A DNA stretch of 64,000 bases from Collybiopsis luxurians FD-317 M1 (GCA_000827265.1 KN834804.1:159434-223433); one strand, 5' to 3'. Numbered from the stretch's first letter, positions 45,246 through 57,918 are shown. The notes: generated from the sequence alone by a model not told the origin. Numbers and translations: made by a program.

Positions 45246-47305
45246 CTTATAATTGGAATCGGATCAATTTATACTGTTGATAGGGTATTCAATGCCTCCG
45301 CAATAACGCGAAACCTTAGAACTCTTCAAACAGTAAGCACGCTTTCTACCTCGAATTATTCCTGTATTGACCCTATTGCTAGTGTGCTATGATAACCTTA
45401 GGTAAATAGATGGTGATCAGTCCGCAAGTCAACGTTAACCGACGATTATTAGACTACAAGATCAATTTTACACAGGAAAAAAGCGATTCTATTCCAGAAC
45501 TACACAGTCGGGTTGCCGATAGGATGTATAATTTATTTCGGGAAAATGGGGGTCTATATGTGAAGATAGGGGGGTCTTTTTCATGACAGTCCAATACGAA
45601 CAAGCTAACAATTGCTACTACAGGTCAAGCCATCGGAGCCAATGCAGCGCTACTTCCTAAACCCATGCAGGAAAAGTTTGCTAGACTTTTCGATGATGCG
45701 CCCCAAATACCTTTTTCCGACGTTTTGAGAGTCTTCAAATCGGAATTTGGTCGACCTCCAAGTGGGCCTGACGGTGTTTTCGAGATATTCGACGAAAAGG
45801 CTGTTGCGAGTGCAAGCATCGCTCAAGTTCATAGAGCTAAATTATGGCCAGCTCCGGGGGATAAGGAAGAAAAATGGGTTGCGGTCAAGATACAAAAACC
45901 GGATATTGCAAAGCAAATGAAATGGGATCTTGGCGTGTATAGAATGGTTATGTGGATGTTCGAGCATTGGGCGTTTGATTTACCGGTATACTTTGTCGTT
46001 GGTACGTCCGCAAATCCTCTTTGTGGGCTTCTCCTTACCCACTTTGCTAGACTTCGTTTCGGATCATCTTCGTCGTGAACTGGACTTCCTTTCAGAGGCA
46101 GAGAACGCAAAACGAACGGCAAAATTCGTCTCTTCTGAACCTCGGCTTGCCAAGAATGTTTATATTCCTCGTGTATACGACGAGTTCACCACGAAACGGG
46201 TTATGACAGCCGAATGGATATCTGGGGTTCGTCTCAGCGATCGTGCTGGAATACGCCGCCTTATGGGGGAAGATAATAATATTATTGTTTCCCAAGCCAC
46301 TGTTCCCTCTTCTGTCCTATCAGCGGACGAGCCCCCGCCTACGTCCTTCTCAATTCCTTCCAAACCTCTCAAGGGTGGCGTGCAATCCGTAATGCAAACA
46401 ATGGTCGAATTGTTCAGCGCACAAATGTTCGGTTGGGGTTTCGTGCACGCAGACCCTCATCCTGGAAATTTCATTCTTAGGCCTAACCCGCAAAATCCCA
46501 CCATTCCACAACTCGTTCTTCTCGATCATGGACTGTATGTTCGCGTTGACGACGAGTTTCGCCGCGATTGGTCATTATTATGGAAGGGGCTCCTTACAGG
46601 AGAATTCAAGGCTGTTGAGCGTTCGACGAAGAAATGGGGGATGGGCCTGCCTGATATGTTTGCCAGCGTTGCACTCGCGCGACCTGTACGACTAACGAGG
46701 AAGGACCGGAAAGCTGAAGCGAAGAAAGTCACCAGGGAGTTGGAGGAATATATGAAGCTCAGTCAGTACGAGCAGAGCGTCAGGTTAGTGCCCGCCTTGA
46801 TTGAGTGTTGCTTTCAGAATTCGAGATTCTCATACAATTTTTAGGATGAAAGCAAAGCTCAAACAATTTCTTACGGACACCGACCGAATGCCGAAAGCGC
46901 TGATATTCTTGCTTCGAAACATGCGGTAAGCGCTACTCAATTGACCTTGATTATTTTGTCTCCTGATAGCTTGCGCCTTTTAGTATTGTCCAGGGGAACA
47001 ATCAGTCCTTCGGTGCCCCCGTCAACCGAGTCAAGATAATGGGGCTGTGGGCCTCCAACTCTCTAACTCGTTCTCCGAACCTTACTGTCACCCAACGTCT
47101 TCGTGAGTACGCCAACGACATGATTTTCCGGAGTGTGCTGGTGTCGCTGGATCTTGCGTTTTGGACTACGCGTATCAAGCAGCGTATATATGCCTTGTTC
47201 GGATGGAGGACGGATAGTTTTGAGGATGAGCTGGAGAGAGCGATGCGGGGTTTGATGAAGAATAATGTCGGGGTTGATGTAAACAATGCTGCATTCAATG
47301 GATGA
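45129..47305 (+). CDS. ABC1/UbiB-family atypical kinase, mitochondrial (ADCK1/Mcp2-like)
   Basis: Family proteins bind ATP and act in mitochondrial lipid or coenzyme Q homeostasis. ATG 45129: MFYRASLSSRTSFRRHFAT, an Arg/Ser-rich matrix-targeting type N-terminus, then a hydrophobic segment YLIIGIGSIYTVDRVF. Family motifs follow in order. LYVKIGQAIGANAALLP (KxGQ) comes first, split by an intron. Then ASASIAQVHRAKL (the Ala-rich loop replacing the P-loop), WVAVKIQKP (ATP Lys) and RRELDFLSEAENAKR. FVHADPHPGNFIL (catalytic-loop equivalent) and LVLLDHGLYVRV (metal-binding Asp) complete the set. Several short introns are present; the join between RTLQT and DYKINF is the least certain. The stop is TGA 47303-47305, only 117 bp from the convergent stop of TS1. 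Confidence 0.85.
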
Positions 47306-47421
47306 ACGATCATTGCTTTGAGCATACCTCGGGCTGTATACGCTTAATCCGGACTTCATATATATTTGTAATATATACTCGCAATTGTACACGCGGGGAC
47401 TTCGTGTCATATAATAAACCT

Positions 47422-48813
47422 CTATTCTTCCCAGAATGATGAATTTCCCTGGACCACAGCCGCTGCCCGATCAGATAAAAGACGCGACTGGATCCTAACG
47501 GAATCGTTTGTTGTACCGGTCGTACCGAATGAGGATGGACCTGAGGATACTAAGGAAGTATCCCTGTCGGGCAAACCATTACGCATCCACTCTAGCTGTC
47601 TCTGGTTGAACGAGACCTCTTTGTGATACCGCGGACACGTCATGCCCCAAACAAGATTCCCCGAGATGTAATATTGCAAACTCTCGATATACTTACGGAG
47701 ATCCACCGAGAGAGACTCATCGTCCTTGACATCCTCGACGATCTGAACATACTCGGCAACATACTTCTTGATCAACTCGCGACAAATATCCTGGGCCTCC
47801 TGAAAGTCTGTGTTGTGCTCCCGGGTAAGGATCCAGAGGATGTTCATGATACGCGACAGGCTATAGTGCTCTGCCTCTTCCAACTCTTTCTCCCAGGAAA
47901 ACAAATCGTTCTGGAGAACAAGAACAAAGTACGCGGATTGGGTCAGCTCCCAACATTTGTCCATCTCGTATTCTTTGATTTTGAGACTCATACTGAATGT
48001 CACGGTGGCAAAAATAAACCTGTCCGTTGGCTAGTAAGTACATGATCTGCACGAAGTAGGGATTACGGCCTACTGACATTTTACCACCGTTGTCGACGCG
48101 GAATGAAAGATACTCCTCAACTGTGGGAAATTTCTTGTCAAGTGGACGGCTTGAATCGAGCTGGAGAAAATTTGCCCAAGCATCGAGAGAGATTTTCGCG
48201 CTGTAGAAAATTGTGTGCGACTTTGGAGAAGGGAAATGGTTTTGGATCCTTGCCACATACCATTCGCGATCAATAGTGAGCATCTCCCGCGCTATCTGTG
48301 ATTGGATCTTCCTCTTTCCCGATTGCGTATCATTAGGAGCAACCTCAGCAGTTTGAATGCTTTCCAGGAGGATTTGCACCATCTCAATATTCTCGACCAT
48401 GCTCTTCATGCCTTTGAACAGCAGCTTTATTACAGATAAACTTGAATCTCTTACCCTTTCTTGTTCGACATGGTCAATAACGTCTGAAAATCAGCAGATT
48501 TGAGCTTCGCGGATCCACCGGACTGAGATAATTTACCGTCGTGTAAGAAGCCTATCTCATTAATATAGGCTACTAGTTCTATGCGATCCGGTAAGCATTC
48601 CGGGAGAATGACCGATGTGACACTGTATACTGGACCCAAGCTGCCACGATATTCTGTTACCGGGCTGACATACTTGTTCCAGTCTTCTTGGGCGCGGATA
48701 CTGCCTCGGTCCTCCAAGCAAGAGAGATTATGCAACCGAAGTTCAATATCACCACAGAGACCTTCGGTGTCATATGCTGAAGGCTCAATTTTGGTTGAGT
48801 ATAGGAACTCCAT
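47422..48813 (-). CDS. Terpene synthase TS1, cyclase domain only (class I, fusicoccadiene-synthase-like)
   Basis: Class I terpene cyclase; product unknown. Start MEFLYSTKIEPSAYDTEGL at 48813 (a second ATG lies just upstream at 48816; paralogues support the inner one). After removing the intron behind FLHD the metal-binding motif reads HDDVIDHVEQER (DDxxD). Further on are KISLDAWANFLQLDSSRP, then LVLQNDLFSWEKELEEAE (NSE/DTE motif) and GNLVWGMTCPRYHKEVSFN, the conserved end of the cyclase fold. The protein stops about 50 residues later (GNSSFWEE). In fusicoccadiene-type enzymes and in TS2 next door, a prenyltransferase domain follows; here it is absent. The 117-bp gap to the neighbouring stop leaves no room for one. 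TS1 must take its prenyl diphosphate from elsewhere. It is closely similar to TS3. Confidence 0.85.
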
Positions 48814-49597
48814 CATTAATTACGTTGTGTGTGGTAAATAGTAGAATAACCGTCAGTGGTTTGCAGTGGCGAAGAGAATCTCAACACTGGAGCGGTCTTT
48901 ATAGACTCCGATTTCCAACAGCTCAAGGAATTCATGTGAACATTTTACCTGTGGGTGCAGTGATGTATGAAAACTCGACCTTGCAAGTGAAAGGTGGACG
49001 GAACTTGGACGGAACTTGGAAAGTGTACAAGTGGCATTATTATATGGCCGATACCTGGATAGGAACCCCGGCGACCGTATGTTGCGGTCTCTCCCTGTAA
49101 ATGTTAACGAAAACCTACGTCCATGAAACTGTATTCACACCGAAGGTGAAAAAAAATTCTGCTCTGCAGAGTCTAATGCCGGAACTTGGTAAATGGTAAT
49201 TCGGTAAACTTGCGAAACAATAATTCAACTGCAGTGAATGTGAATATATGCGCCATTCGGTAGCACCGGAATTAGAAATTTCAGTTGTCCACTAATATGC
49301 AAACCGAATTATTATCACTCCGCCAGGTGGAACTTTATTCCAGTGCTATATCGGTTTTGGACTGGCCAAATATGACTACCTGTAGTATTTGCATATTAAA
49401 GCGAAGGGAGTCTTAGATCCTTATGGCAATGGAGGCACTGATTATGGCGGAATGATGAATCCAATCATTCTGCTATTCGCTCCATTGCGTTCTGTTTGAT
49501 AGGTAAATCAAAATCTTTTATAGGCCGAACTGCTATTAAAATATCCTGCGAAAGGTGTGTTCTCCTAATGAGTTGGCTCTACAGCTGGCAATCCACT
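48814..49597. other. Promoter region of TS1 and 3' flank of TS2
   Basis: The first 90 bp upstream of TS1 (minus strand), including TATAAAG near 48898-48904, closely match the region upstream of TS3. The rest shows no gene. Confidence 0.5.
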
Positions 49598-52187
49598 CTA
49601 TACCCTCAAAAGTTCCCACAGCAGCCTGAGTTCAGTATTACTCTCTCCCAAAACCTCCTCTAGCTCGTCAATTTGCTGTCTAATACGGGCATGTAAATCT
49701 GCGAGAATGGAATATGTATATTCCAAACTTTTTGCTTCCTTCAAGTACTTTAGTACCAGCAGCTTGTGCTCGTACATCATCCTGCCCTCGTTACGGCGGG
49801 TAGAGAGGATGTTACGGAGTTGTAAGTTATCCGGTTGCGACTGCATGAGATGAATGAGCGGAAGCGAGTATTTTCCCTCGTCAAGGTCTTCGCAGAAACC
49901 TTTCTGCTTTGCATACTGTGAAACAAATTCTATTCAATAACTCGCAATTGACCAATGGGATCTCTTGTAGATGCAACACTCACGTCAGCCGAAACTAAGT
50001 TCTTGTAGTCATCTGCAATCTGGAAGTATCGACCAAGCAGGGTAGTCAGCTTGCTCAAGTCCGGTTTGATAGAGGCATCCGAATGGGCAAGCATGAGCTC
50101 AATTACCAGATCAAATTGTGCACCGGTCTCTGAAACTCTCAATCAGACAGGCTCAACTCTTTCAGACTGCGGGAGGTGGAACGCACTGCAGTCAATCATC
50201 TGAATATATTCAGCTGGTGTCGGCCATATTCCATTATACGTCCAATGAAGGTCGAGCGCCTGGCCTTTGTAAAGGCTCAAAAGCTTGTCTGAAGAGTTAA
50301 AATTAGTTTCAAATACGTACTCGAGCTTATATCATAAACTGACTAGTGACAATCTGCGCATTTCCGAGGGCTTGAATCTGTTCAATGGCCTTGATGATGC
50401 AGTAACCGGCCGAGTTAATAGTCTGAGGGGCACCAAACATAGTGTGTGCTGCGGGCTTCCCCCGTCGCAGAGGAGATGAATCTTGAAAGTCATCCAACCT
50501 GGTTAAGAATTTTTATTTACTTCAAGCTTTGTGTACGGTCAAAGAGAAATGCACTTACAGTAAGGAAGCGTGGTGGAGTCGATTGATGGCTGCCTTAATC
50601 TGCTTCACAACGTTGTGTGGGACCTTCAACCATTGATTGACAGCATCGATAAACCTGTCTCTGACGCCCTTAGATGGCAGAGAGCTGATGTACTGGTACG
50701 GAGCCTCGACAACCTGGACATCAGTTAGTCTCGATTTTTTCATATGCCAAGCTCCTTCCACTCATACTTGCCTTACTGGCAGGGGGCATGCTGGGAAGCT
50801 CGAGCCCCATCACAAATTGGCCGATTGCGGAAAGCGACTTTTCTTCTTCGGGGGCTGGGTTCGAATCCGGTTCCTCAGTCGAAGCTCCATTTAAACTGAA
50901 TCGACTCTTTTCGGCTCCAGCACATGGCTCGAAGGAAGGACCAGGTTTGTTAGGCACACCATTGCGCATCCATTCTAGTTGCCTCTCATTGAAAGAAACT
51001 CCTGGCTGATACCGTGGACATGTCGTGCTCCAGACGGCATTTCCTGCAATGCTGTACTTTGAAGCCTCGACAAACTTACGAGCGTCCGCCGAGAAAGATT
51101 CATCTTGTTTGGCATCCTCTACAACCTGAACGTACTCGGAAATATACTTCTTTATCAGATTGCGACAAATTTCCTGGGCCCCTGGTACATCCGTGTTATA
51201 TTCCCGCATAAGCACCCAGAGTGCATTTATAATGTGCACTTGGTCACAGTTCTTGGCTGCGATGTACTCTTTTTCCCATGAGCACAAGTCGTTCTGAAGA
51301 GCGAGCACGAAAAGCGCGGGTTGCACTAGCTTGTAACATTTATCCTTCTCGTTTTCAGGGATCTTGAGATTCATTCCAAATAAAATAAACTGCAGCCAAA
51401 CCCTGACGTTGGTGGGTAGTTTGTATGGTTGTGAATAGATGCTTTTAACTTACATTGCACCGGCATTTATGAGGCGGAACGGCAAGTACTCATCAAGCGT
51501 AGCGAATTCCTTATGATTTGAAGCAGCCTCCGCAAACCCCACCCAAGATTTCATGATGGCAATTGCACTGTTTGAACTTATCAGAAGTCAAATCTCTGAA
51601 AAGTTCCAAGTACCCACCCTTCGCGATCAATGGCGAGCATCTCGAGCACCATCTGAGACTGCATCTTTCGCTTGCCCGCTCGCTTTGTTTCTGCATCTGT
51701 ATCTTGGGTGAAGATTTTCCCGGTTCGAGCCCCCTCCAGAAAAGCCTGCCCTATCTGATCATACTCGATAGTGCTCTGAAAACTTCCTAAGTACTATTGC
51801 TACTCGATAATGGAACGAAACTGCTGACCTGTTCTTTGTCAACAAATTCAATAAAGTCTACAACAGTGTCAGCGGTAAGGATGGTAAATCAAACTCAAAG
51901 CCATATTTACTATCGTATAGGAAGGCAAACTCGTTAGCGTAGCCTAGAACCTCCAGACGCTCTGGCAAGCATTCTGGAAGAAGGACTGAGAGAAAGCTGT
52001 ATTCCGGACCCAAGGTACCACGAAATTCTTGAAATGGGCTAATGTATTTCTTCCAGTCTTCTTGGGCGCGGATGATGCCTCGGTCCTCCAACCAGGTGAA
52101 GTTGCTTTTTCGGAGGTCAATTCCATCGCAGAGACCTCCGGAATCATATTCTGAAGGGTCAACTATAGTTGAGTAAAGAAGCTCCAT
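49598..52187 (-). CDS. Bifunctional terpene synthase TS2 (cyclase plus prenyltransferase)
   Basis: Chimeric enzyme of the fusicoccadiene/ophiobolin synthase type: the C-terminal domain makes GGPP or GFPP and the N-terminal domain cyclises it. Start [19 protein letters not shown] at 52187. The spliced Asp-rich motif is [12 protein letters not shown] (D-N-x-x-E, a variant of DDxxD). The second motif is [13 protein letters not shown]. The cyclase ends at [24 protein letters not shown] linker of about 75 residues, rich in Ser, Pro and Glu, leads to [21 protein letters not shown], the usual start of fungal GGPP synthases. [12 protein letters not shown] (first Asp motif, after an intron) and [13 protein letters not shown] follow. 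Then come [28 protein letters not shown] (second Asp motif) and [19 protein letters not shown]. The end is [10 protein letters not shown]. No disruption was seen; the protein is about 750-800 aa, normal for the class. Confidence 0.86.
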
Positions 52188-53393
52188 ACCGAAAGCTGGG
52201 TGATAAATATACGGAAATTGCGGTGGTTTTTAAAACAGCTGGCATTACCTCGGCGGTTCGTCAGAACATTTGACCTGTGAGAGTTAGGCCGTCAGAGCTA
52301 CAAATTCCACTTTTTATAACGGCAGTTTCATAGGAATTCCTATCTGTCTCTGTATTTAGTACGGTTATCAACGCGGCCGTTGCGGATATAAGTGTATTTT
52401 TATCTGATGTATGTGCGGAATGCTTCAACCTAGTCAGATTCATATTAATGTTGAGATTACTTACCTAGTAGTTATCAGTGACTCGACTAGCGCGAAATCT
52501 CAAGCTGATAACCTTGGACACGGAAAACGCCGCAGTTCTCCAGCCAGTTCAGCTCTATTGTAGGACGTTCGGGTCACATTGAAGTATTGACTTCGTGTGG
52601 TTGATAAATATCGATAAATAACGAGATATAAATGCGAAAGAAGAATTCTCGAGCCCTTGAGTAGACCGGTACGCCGAACCGGAGCAATTTCGGCAATCCC
52701 GAGCCATTGACAATGAATGTCGTCATAGACAATGAGTAAGTTCTTCCATTTTCGAATAGTGTTGGAGTACAGCATGAAGGGTGTGAAGTATGATTGATTT
52801 CGGGGTTTTAATCGCTTTACCAGAGATATCAGCGGGCAGTGATGAAGGGCGACTTGATGCTACTTACCTACGGGACATTCTAACCTACTCTGCTAGTCGA
52901 GCACTTGGCCCGAGTTATTGCTCCATTTAAGCGGACAGCGCCACGCTTATTGACCTCTTACACATAGCTATTATTATGGATTCCCGCTCAGATGTGTGTT
53001 AGGCTGTCACTCCTCCCGGAAACACAAACATATTCACTAGTTACATACACTGGTTTTCCGGTTTTTCCGGTTTTTCGAAGTGCTCGTTTATATGCCGATG
53101 AGAATTTGAAGGGATTCATCAAGATTCATGTAAGAGGATGAAAGTAACAGCGTACTGCTGTGGTCTCCACTTACTTTTTGGGGCCAAAATGACGGGTAGA
53201 GACTTACTTAGCCTTGAACCGCATTTCGACCAAAGAGGTGATCTTATATATCTATATATCTTGATATCATCTTTAGAGTGAAATATAAGGAGACGGGAAT
53301 GGGTGCGTGTGGTTTCAACATACGCCGGTCGTATCCCCCCGAAATATCCACTTGTCGTTGACGACTCGATTCTGCAGCTCCAATTTCTCAGTC
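52188..53393. other. Intergenic region between TS2 and the thaumatin-like gene
   Basis: Divergent promoter region. It contains a short GGTTTTTCC repeat (about 53050-53075) and AT-rich TATA-like stretches near 53245-53290. No gene seen. Confidence 0.5.
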
Positions 53394-54224
53394 ATGCACT
53401 CATTCTTCAAGGCATTAACCGTCATTGGTCTCTTCACTGCATCATCCTTTGCTTCTCCTCTGCAAGCTCGCGGTGAATCACACACAATCACTTTCGTGAA
53501 TAACTGCGGTAAAGGAACACCTCAATTGGTGCAGAGTGGCAAGGTCTTGTCCACAGGGCAGCCCTTTACCTCTTCAGGCCCTTTTGAGGCGGGTATCGCG
53601 TGAGTTATCTGGTTGCGTCGGAGGCAAGGGCAGCAGTGGTGATTAACATGGGCTCTTCACAGATATCTCCAGACTGGTCGGGATCGGATTTCCTTCCTAT
53701 TTGTTCTTTTCTAACTTTGGTCTCCTTCTAGGTGAATGCGGCTTAAACGGGGACAAGTGTACAACTTTAGAGATGACATTAAAGGCTCCTCCTGCTCCTG
53801 GAGCAGGGTCTAGCACTGACGTGACGCTTATTGCACCGTAAGTGGACTAGCTTTACTACGTGCATCCAATCCACTAATTTATTACTTAAGGCACGCCTTC
53901 AATGTCGGAGTCGGGTTCAAGTGAACATTCAATTCGACCTGAGTAGTAATTTTTCTTTCTAAACCGTGTGTTTACAGATACGCCAATGGATGTGATGGTC
54001 AAGGTCAAAGCTGTGCGTATCACTCCCCATTTTAGTAATTCAGCCATTGAAGGAATAATTTAGGCGAGACCGCCGACTGCCACAGTGCCTTCCGAACACC
54101 TACCGACTATTTCGCACAGACGCAATGCGAAGAGCCAAACGTGAGTGCATTTGTAGGTGCATTCCGATATATGCTAATGTCCTTGGCTTGGGTAAAGGTC
54201 AACCTCGTCGTTACTTTCTGCTAA
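53394..54224 (+). CDS. Small secreted thaumatin-like protein
   Basis: Secreted, disulfide-bonded protein of about 160 aa. ATG 53394: MHSFFKALTVIGLFTASSFA is the signal peptide. A dibasic-free leader LQAR precedes the mature HTITFVNNCGKGTPQLV, the typical first strand of thaumatin-fold proteins. Six exons by eye: joins give GIAYLQTG, ECGLNGDKCTTLEM, LIAPHAFNVGVGFKYANGCDGQGQSC, then ETADCHSAF and CEEPNVNLVVTFC, with TAA 54222-54224. Eight cysteines lie in the mature part. It is shorter than plant thaumatins (over 200 aa) and matches a fungal small-TLP type often labelled 'glycopeptide'. The acidic loop residues that bind glucan in large TLPs cannot be placed confidently. Confidence 0.78.
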
Positions 54225-54909
54225 ATCAAAAAATATGACGTCTCCTAAGGTTGACAGTTTGTAATTGGTTGACTGTATACGGATAGAAATATCGAGTGTA
54301 ATACTGACTATTGATTGACATTGAGGATACAGTGAGATTTGTACGTCATGCAAGGTATGATACAATTGGAGAGAACTTTTAGAAAGAACGAAACAGAATT
54401 TGAGGCCAGAATGTGCAGTGTGTCGACCTATTACTGAATCAGCGTGTGGGCGGACACCAAGAGTCGAACTCGGAGGCTTACGCAGGCTATGTATCCTGGT
54501 AAGAGATTAGATATTGCTCGGGAGGCGACAGAAGTCATCATCATAACGTCCCACTATGAAGGTCTTTGCCAATAAGTATGTAGATAACTACTTCAGGCTT
54601 ACCTCCAATATTGGAGTTACATTGCCAATGGACTCAAGTCAATATTTCAGTTGAGAATTTCAAGCGGTTGTAGTGATAGTCAAAGTCAAAGCTGCGGGTT
54701 TCGTTACCCGTTTTAATATTATGGTAACAAGTTAATACTACTGCCGGCTGCTGTCCGGTCCATCTTGTGCTAACACTATCTGGGTACATCCATTTGAGCG
54801 TGATGAAGGATTGATTGGCATTAGGGATACAGAAAGCTTTATACGGCATACAAGATATAATATGTACTAGATTTCTTCAAAATGAGACCATGAATTAATT
54901 GGAAAGAGT
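54225..54909. pseudogene. Relic of a thaumatin-like gene 3' part (about 54600-54860)
   Basis: Non-coding in its present state. 'gtgatagtcaaagtcaaagctg-g' near 54672 mirrors 'gtgatggtcaaggtcaaagctgtg' of the thaumatin-like gene (53993). The following 'attgattg-cat--gggatacag' near 54810 mirrors its 3' flank near 54310. A partial, eroded tandem copy is the best explanation. A T-arm-like element near 54447-54475 (minus) may be a tRNA fragment. Confidence 0.45.
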
Positions 54910-55756
54910 CTATTCCTGGACCAAGGTATGGACAGAGACATCGTCGAAGCCTTTCGGCGGCATAACAGCCCAGTTTCGGGCGAAGGAATGGCAATTCAGA
55001 GGACGGGAAAACTCGACATAGATGTATCTGTTGGTCGCATCATATGCGAAGACATGTGCGGTTACACTGCCCGGCCATTCTGTGGAGGGAATACTATCGA
55101 ACAGAGCGTTGAATTTGAACTGAATCGAGGAAGGATCGTTAAACCACTGACCGGGCAGAGGTCCAACTCGAACGCCATCCACATTGTCGTTACAGTCGGA
55201 GCGGCCTTCTGCCTTGCCTGCACCGTGCAAGAGAGACAATAGTGGGGATTCTTGTACCACAGTGATATCCTTATGCTGCTCGTCTTCCACCTTTTCAAGC
55301 TCTGGATGGAAGTCCTTCCCCCCCGGTCTTTCAGTGGAAGTCTCCATGGACAAATAATCATAGGACTGAGGCGAGTAGATCTCCGTGGCTTGGTGCTTCC
55401 TTATGGCAGTCACTACACGAGCTCTGAAATCCTGAGCATCTTTCAGGACTTTCTGCTCTTGTTTTCGAGTCGATGAGGATTCTGCAGCCGCACTGATGCT
55501 GCGAATAAGAGTATGTAAATCGACTGTTATTATGGACAAATTTCATGAACAGGACAAACCGTTTAAGGTCGGAGATTAGTTCTTCTGCAATGTGCTGAGG
55601 GAGCCTTGTCGGTCCAAGGGATACTGCCTTCTCGAGGGCGTCTTCAGCCTCCTGGAGCACGCTATAAGCATTGCTCAGGTCACGGGGATTAGTGAGGCTG
55701 GAAAGGCGCTGCTCAATTGCGGCGGTTGTGGTTAAAAGGTTGAGAATGAAGGGCAT
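54910..55756 (-). CDS. Unknown protein, about 260 aa, two exons
   Basis: Start MPFILNLLTTTAAIEQRLSS at 55756. Exon 1 is an amphipathic helical region (NAYSVLQEAEDALEKAV ... IAEELISDLKR). A 61-63-nt intron (gtttgt...cgcag) joins it to ISAAAESSSTRKQEQKVLKDAQDF. The middle is charged (KVEDEQHKDITVVQE). The C-terminal part looks globular, with LPGQWFNDPSSIQFKFNALF, TAHVFAYDATNRYIYVEFSRP and FARNWAVMPPKGFDD, ending LVQE. No signal peptide. I do not recognise the family. It is convergent with the thaumatin-like gene and lies between the two terpene synthase groups, which alone is not evidence for a role in terpene metabolism. Confidence 0.62.
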
Positions 55757-57918
55757 ATCGTTGGTTGTAACTAGGTGTATAGAAGGACGATAGTAGACAG
55801 GCGAAGTAAAGTGGAGTGAAGTTTGAGTTCTGGGGAGAGTACGTAGAGTTCAGAGGCCTTTAAATCTTTCGAAAAGCATGTTCCACAACTGGAAGAACAA
55901 AGAGAATGGATTTAGAACAAGAGTAGTTGAACGGCAAAGGGAAAATAAAGGACACACTGGCATATGTCAAGTCGAGTGAATTTGGCTCATGTCTGGAAGC
56001 TGTGAAGACATAATGGTTGCGAGGAAGGGGACCCAACGGCAGAGAGAATCCTTGTTGTTTTGTGCACGGAATAGGGATAGACGTAAAGGAAGAACACCGC
56101 CAGCCGAGAGTCAGTCACCTGTATCCACGTAGGAATGCCATAACATATAAACAAAGCTCCGGTGAGAATTATGTAGGTAGTACGGAGGTTTGGCCGACAG
56201 AAGCGATAGCGAGAAATTTTTTTGGGTCACAGAATGAGCCAGAAAAATTGGAAAACTGTGCTAAATCTGAACAAGACACAATCGGAATCAAGTTGCGAAG
56301 TTTAAGAACTGTTTAAAAGCTTCTGAACCAGACGAAAGGAAGTGTAGCCTGCTGAGGCTCGACCGAATAAATTTCCTTTGAAGGCAATGGACTGTGGGTC
56401 CATATCGGTCCATGAGTATATCTCCGTCAATGGCCAAACAACTTTGTCCCTGACAGCCGATTTCGCCCCTCATTTCAATTCCGTCTCTTTCCCTGTGATA
56501 GAACAAAGCACTATAAAGTTCTGTCAAGCCGTTCTGGCTTTCTTTTGTTACCATATGTACTTGTGATGGAGCAGTTTCATTGTGCTTCATTTCCCCTTGG
56601 TAGCAAGACAAAATCGGACAAAGCGATGGATAGCCAAGCTGATTCGTCGGTCATCCTTGTGGTGACACCCACAAATTACCGTAAGATTATCGGATGAACG
56701 GACAAGGCCTGGGATCTGTCTGTTGATCTGAGTGAACCTTGTATGGCGTGGTTCCAGCCTTCCTTCAGCTCAACGGCTCGGGTTACCACAACCAAGAACA
56801 AGGACGAAAATTGGGTTATTCGAAGGATACCTTCTTCTCCTGACAAGATTAACTCCCGGGTCTTACTTCTACATATCAACCTCAGCAGAAAACACATGGA
56901 GATAGCGCGATCAAAGCGTCCTGCTGGCCACACGGTTTGATTCTTGTGAGTCCATTGTGGAACTAAAGTGCCCTTGTTTCCGGTAGTTCATCAGCTTCTA
57001 GATAATAAAGTTCGAGTTTTCGTGAAACTAGAACAGTCACCAAATTCGACTTAACAAGGATCCCAGGGCTTCCGTAACCTCGTTCGTTGCGAGTTTGCGA
57101 CAACGATAATACACGCAAGCCATGAATACGAATTGCAGTTCATGAATGGAATCCATACTTCTGCTTCGCTTCCTCTTAATAGCCGCTTCGTGCTTTCCGT
57201 CGGTACAGCAGGTCCCTCATTTCGACAAAATATCTAGAGGTGCAGGTTTTGGTCTCGGAAGGATTTACGTACCTTTCGTCGACTTTCAGGGAAGCTATCC
57301 TCTTCTTCGGACAGTATGCTATCTGAGGGATGATGCAGAAGCATCCTTCAAGCCTTGCACGCTACTCAATAGCATGCCGCAAGCTCAGCAAGTCCGATGC
57401 TTTCTGCTTTGAAGAGTAGTGTCTATGGACAGCAACCGGCCGCCGGAAATTCCTGCCAGGAAGATGAGAAAGAGGATGAGTGCATCACGGTGAACTTCTG
57501 TTCAAGTGGATCAAAGATAACCGTAAAGGAGACAGTTCAAGATTTCACCAAAGAAACTTCAGTCACCAGTGTTCGGGTCCATCTGAAATGCCAGGTGGTA
57601 ATTTGCTTGAAATTGAACATCAATGTCTTTCGTACCTGAGTTATGAGAAAAGGTTCGTATAGGATTTGCTTAGGGCCTCAAAAGGTAGCCTATAGTCAAT
57701 TTGTTCAAAGAGATAATATCTCCTTCGTAGCAGATGCAACCGGCGCTAAATTATATACGCTGAAAATTTATTGCAAATTACATACGGCGCTTAATCACTC
57801 CTTTCAAAGCCCCATCATCTCCGAACATCATTTTTGTTCTGGTTCACTAATCCGTTGGTTCGGCCAACTACAAGGCCCATCTACTCTGCCGCTCTAGGCC
57901 ACGGTGCTTGCTCAGAAC
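55757..57918. other. 2.2-kb region without a supported gene
   Basis: An ATG frame at 57146-57412 (+) starts MESILLLRFLLIAASCFPSVQQ, signal-peptide-like. A nearby frame (57397-57639) carries QQPAAGNSCQEDEKEDECITVNFCSSG. They could be exons of a secreted Cys-containing protein, but I could not find a canonical intron joining them. Minus-strand frames at 56288-56611 and 56676-56933 are also unexplained. Confidence 0.3.

Noticed and set aside
54447..54510. tRNA-like element on the minus strand (CCGAG-TTCGACT-CTTGG)
   Set aside because: Only the T-arm and part of the 3' acceptor strand can be matched; no 5' acceptor strand pairs with GTGTCCG. At most a tRNA fragment; tRNAscan would settle it.
55005..55242. 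Plus-strand open frame opposite the 54.9-55.8 kb gene
   Set aside because: The minus-strand two-exon reading has a clear start, splice and stop and a globular-looking C-terminus; the plus frame is its shadow.
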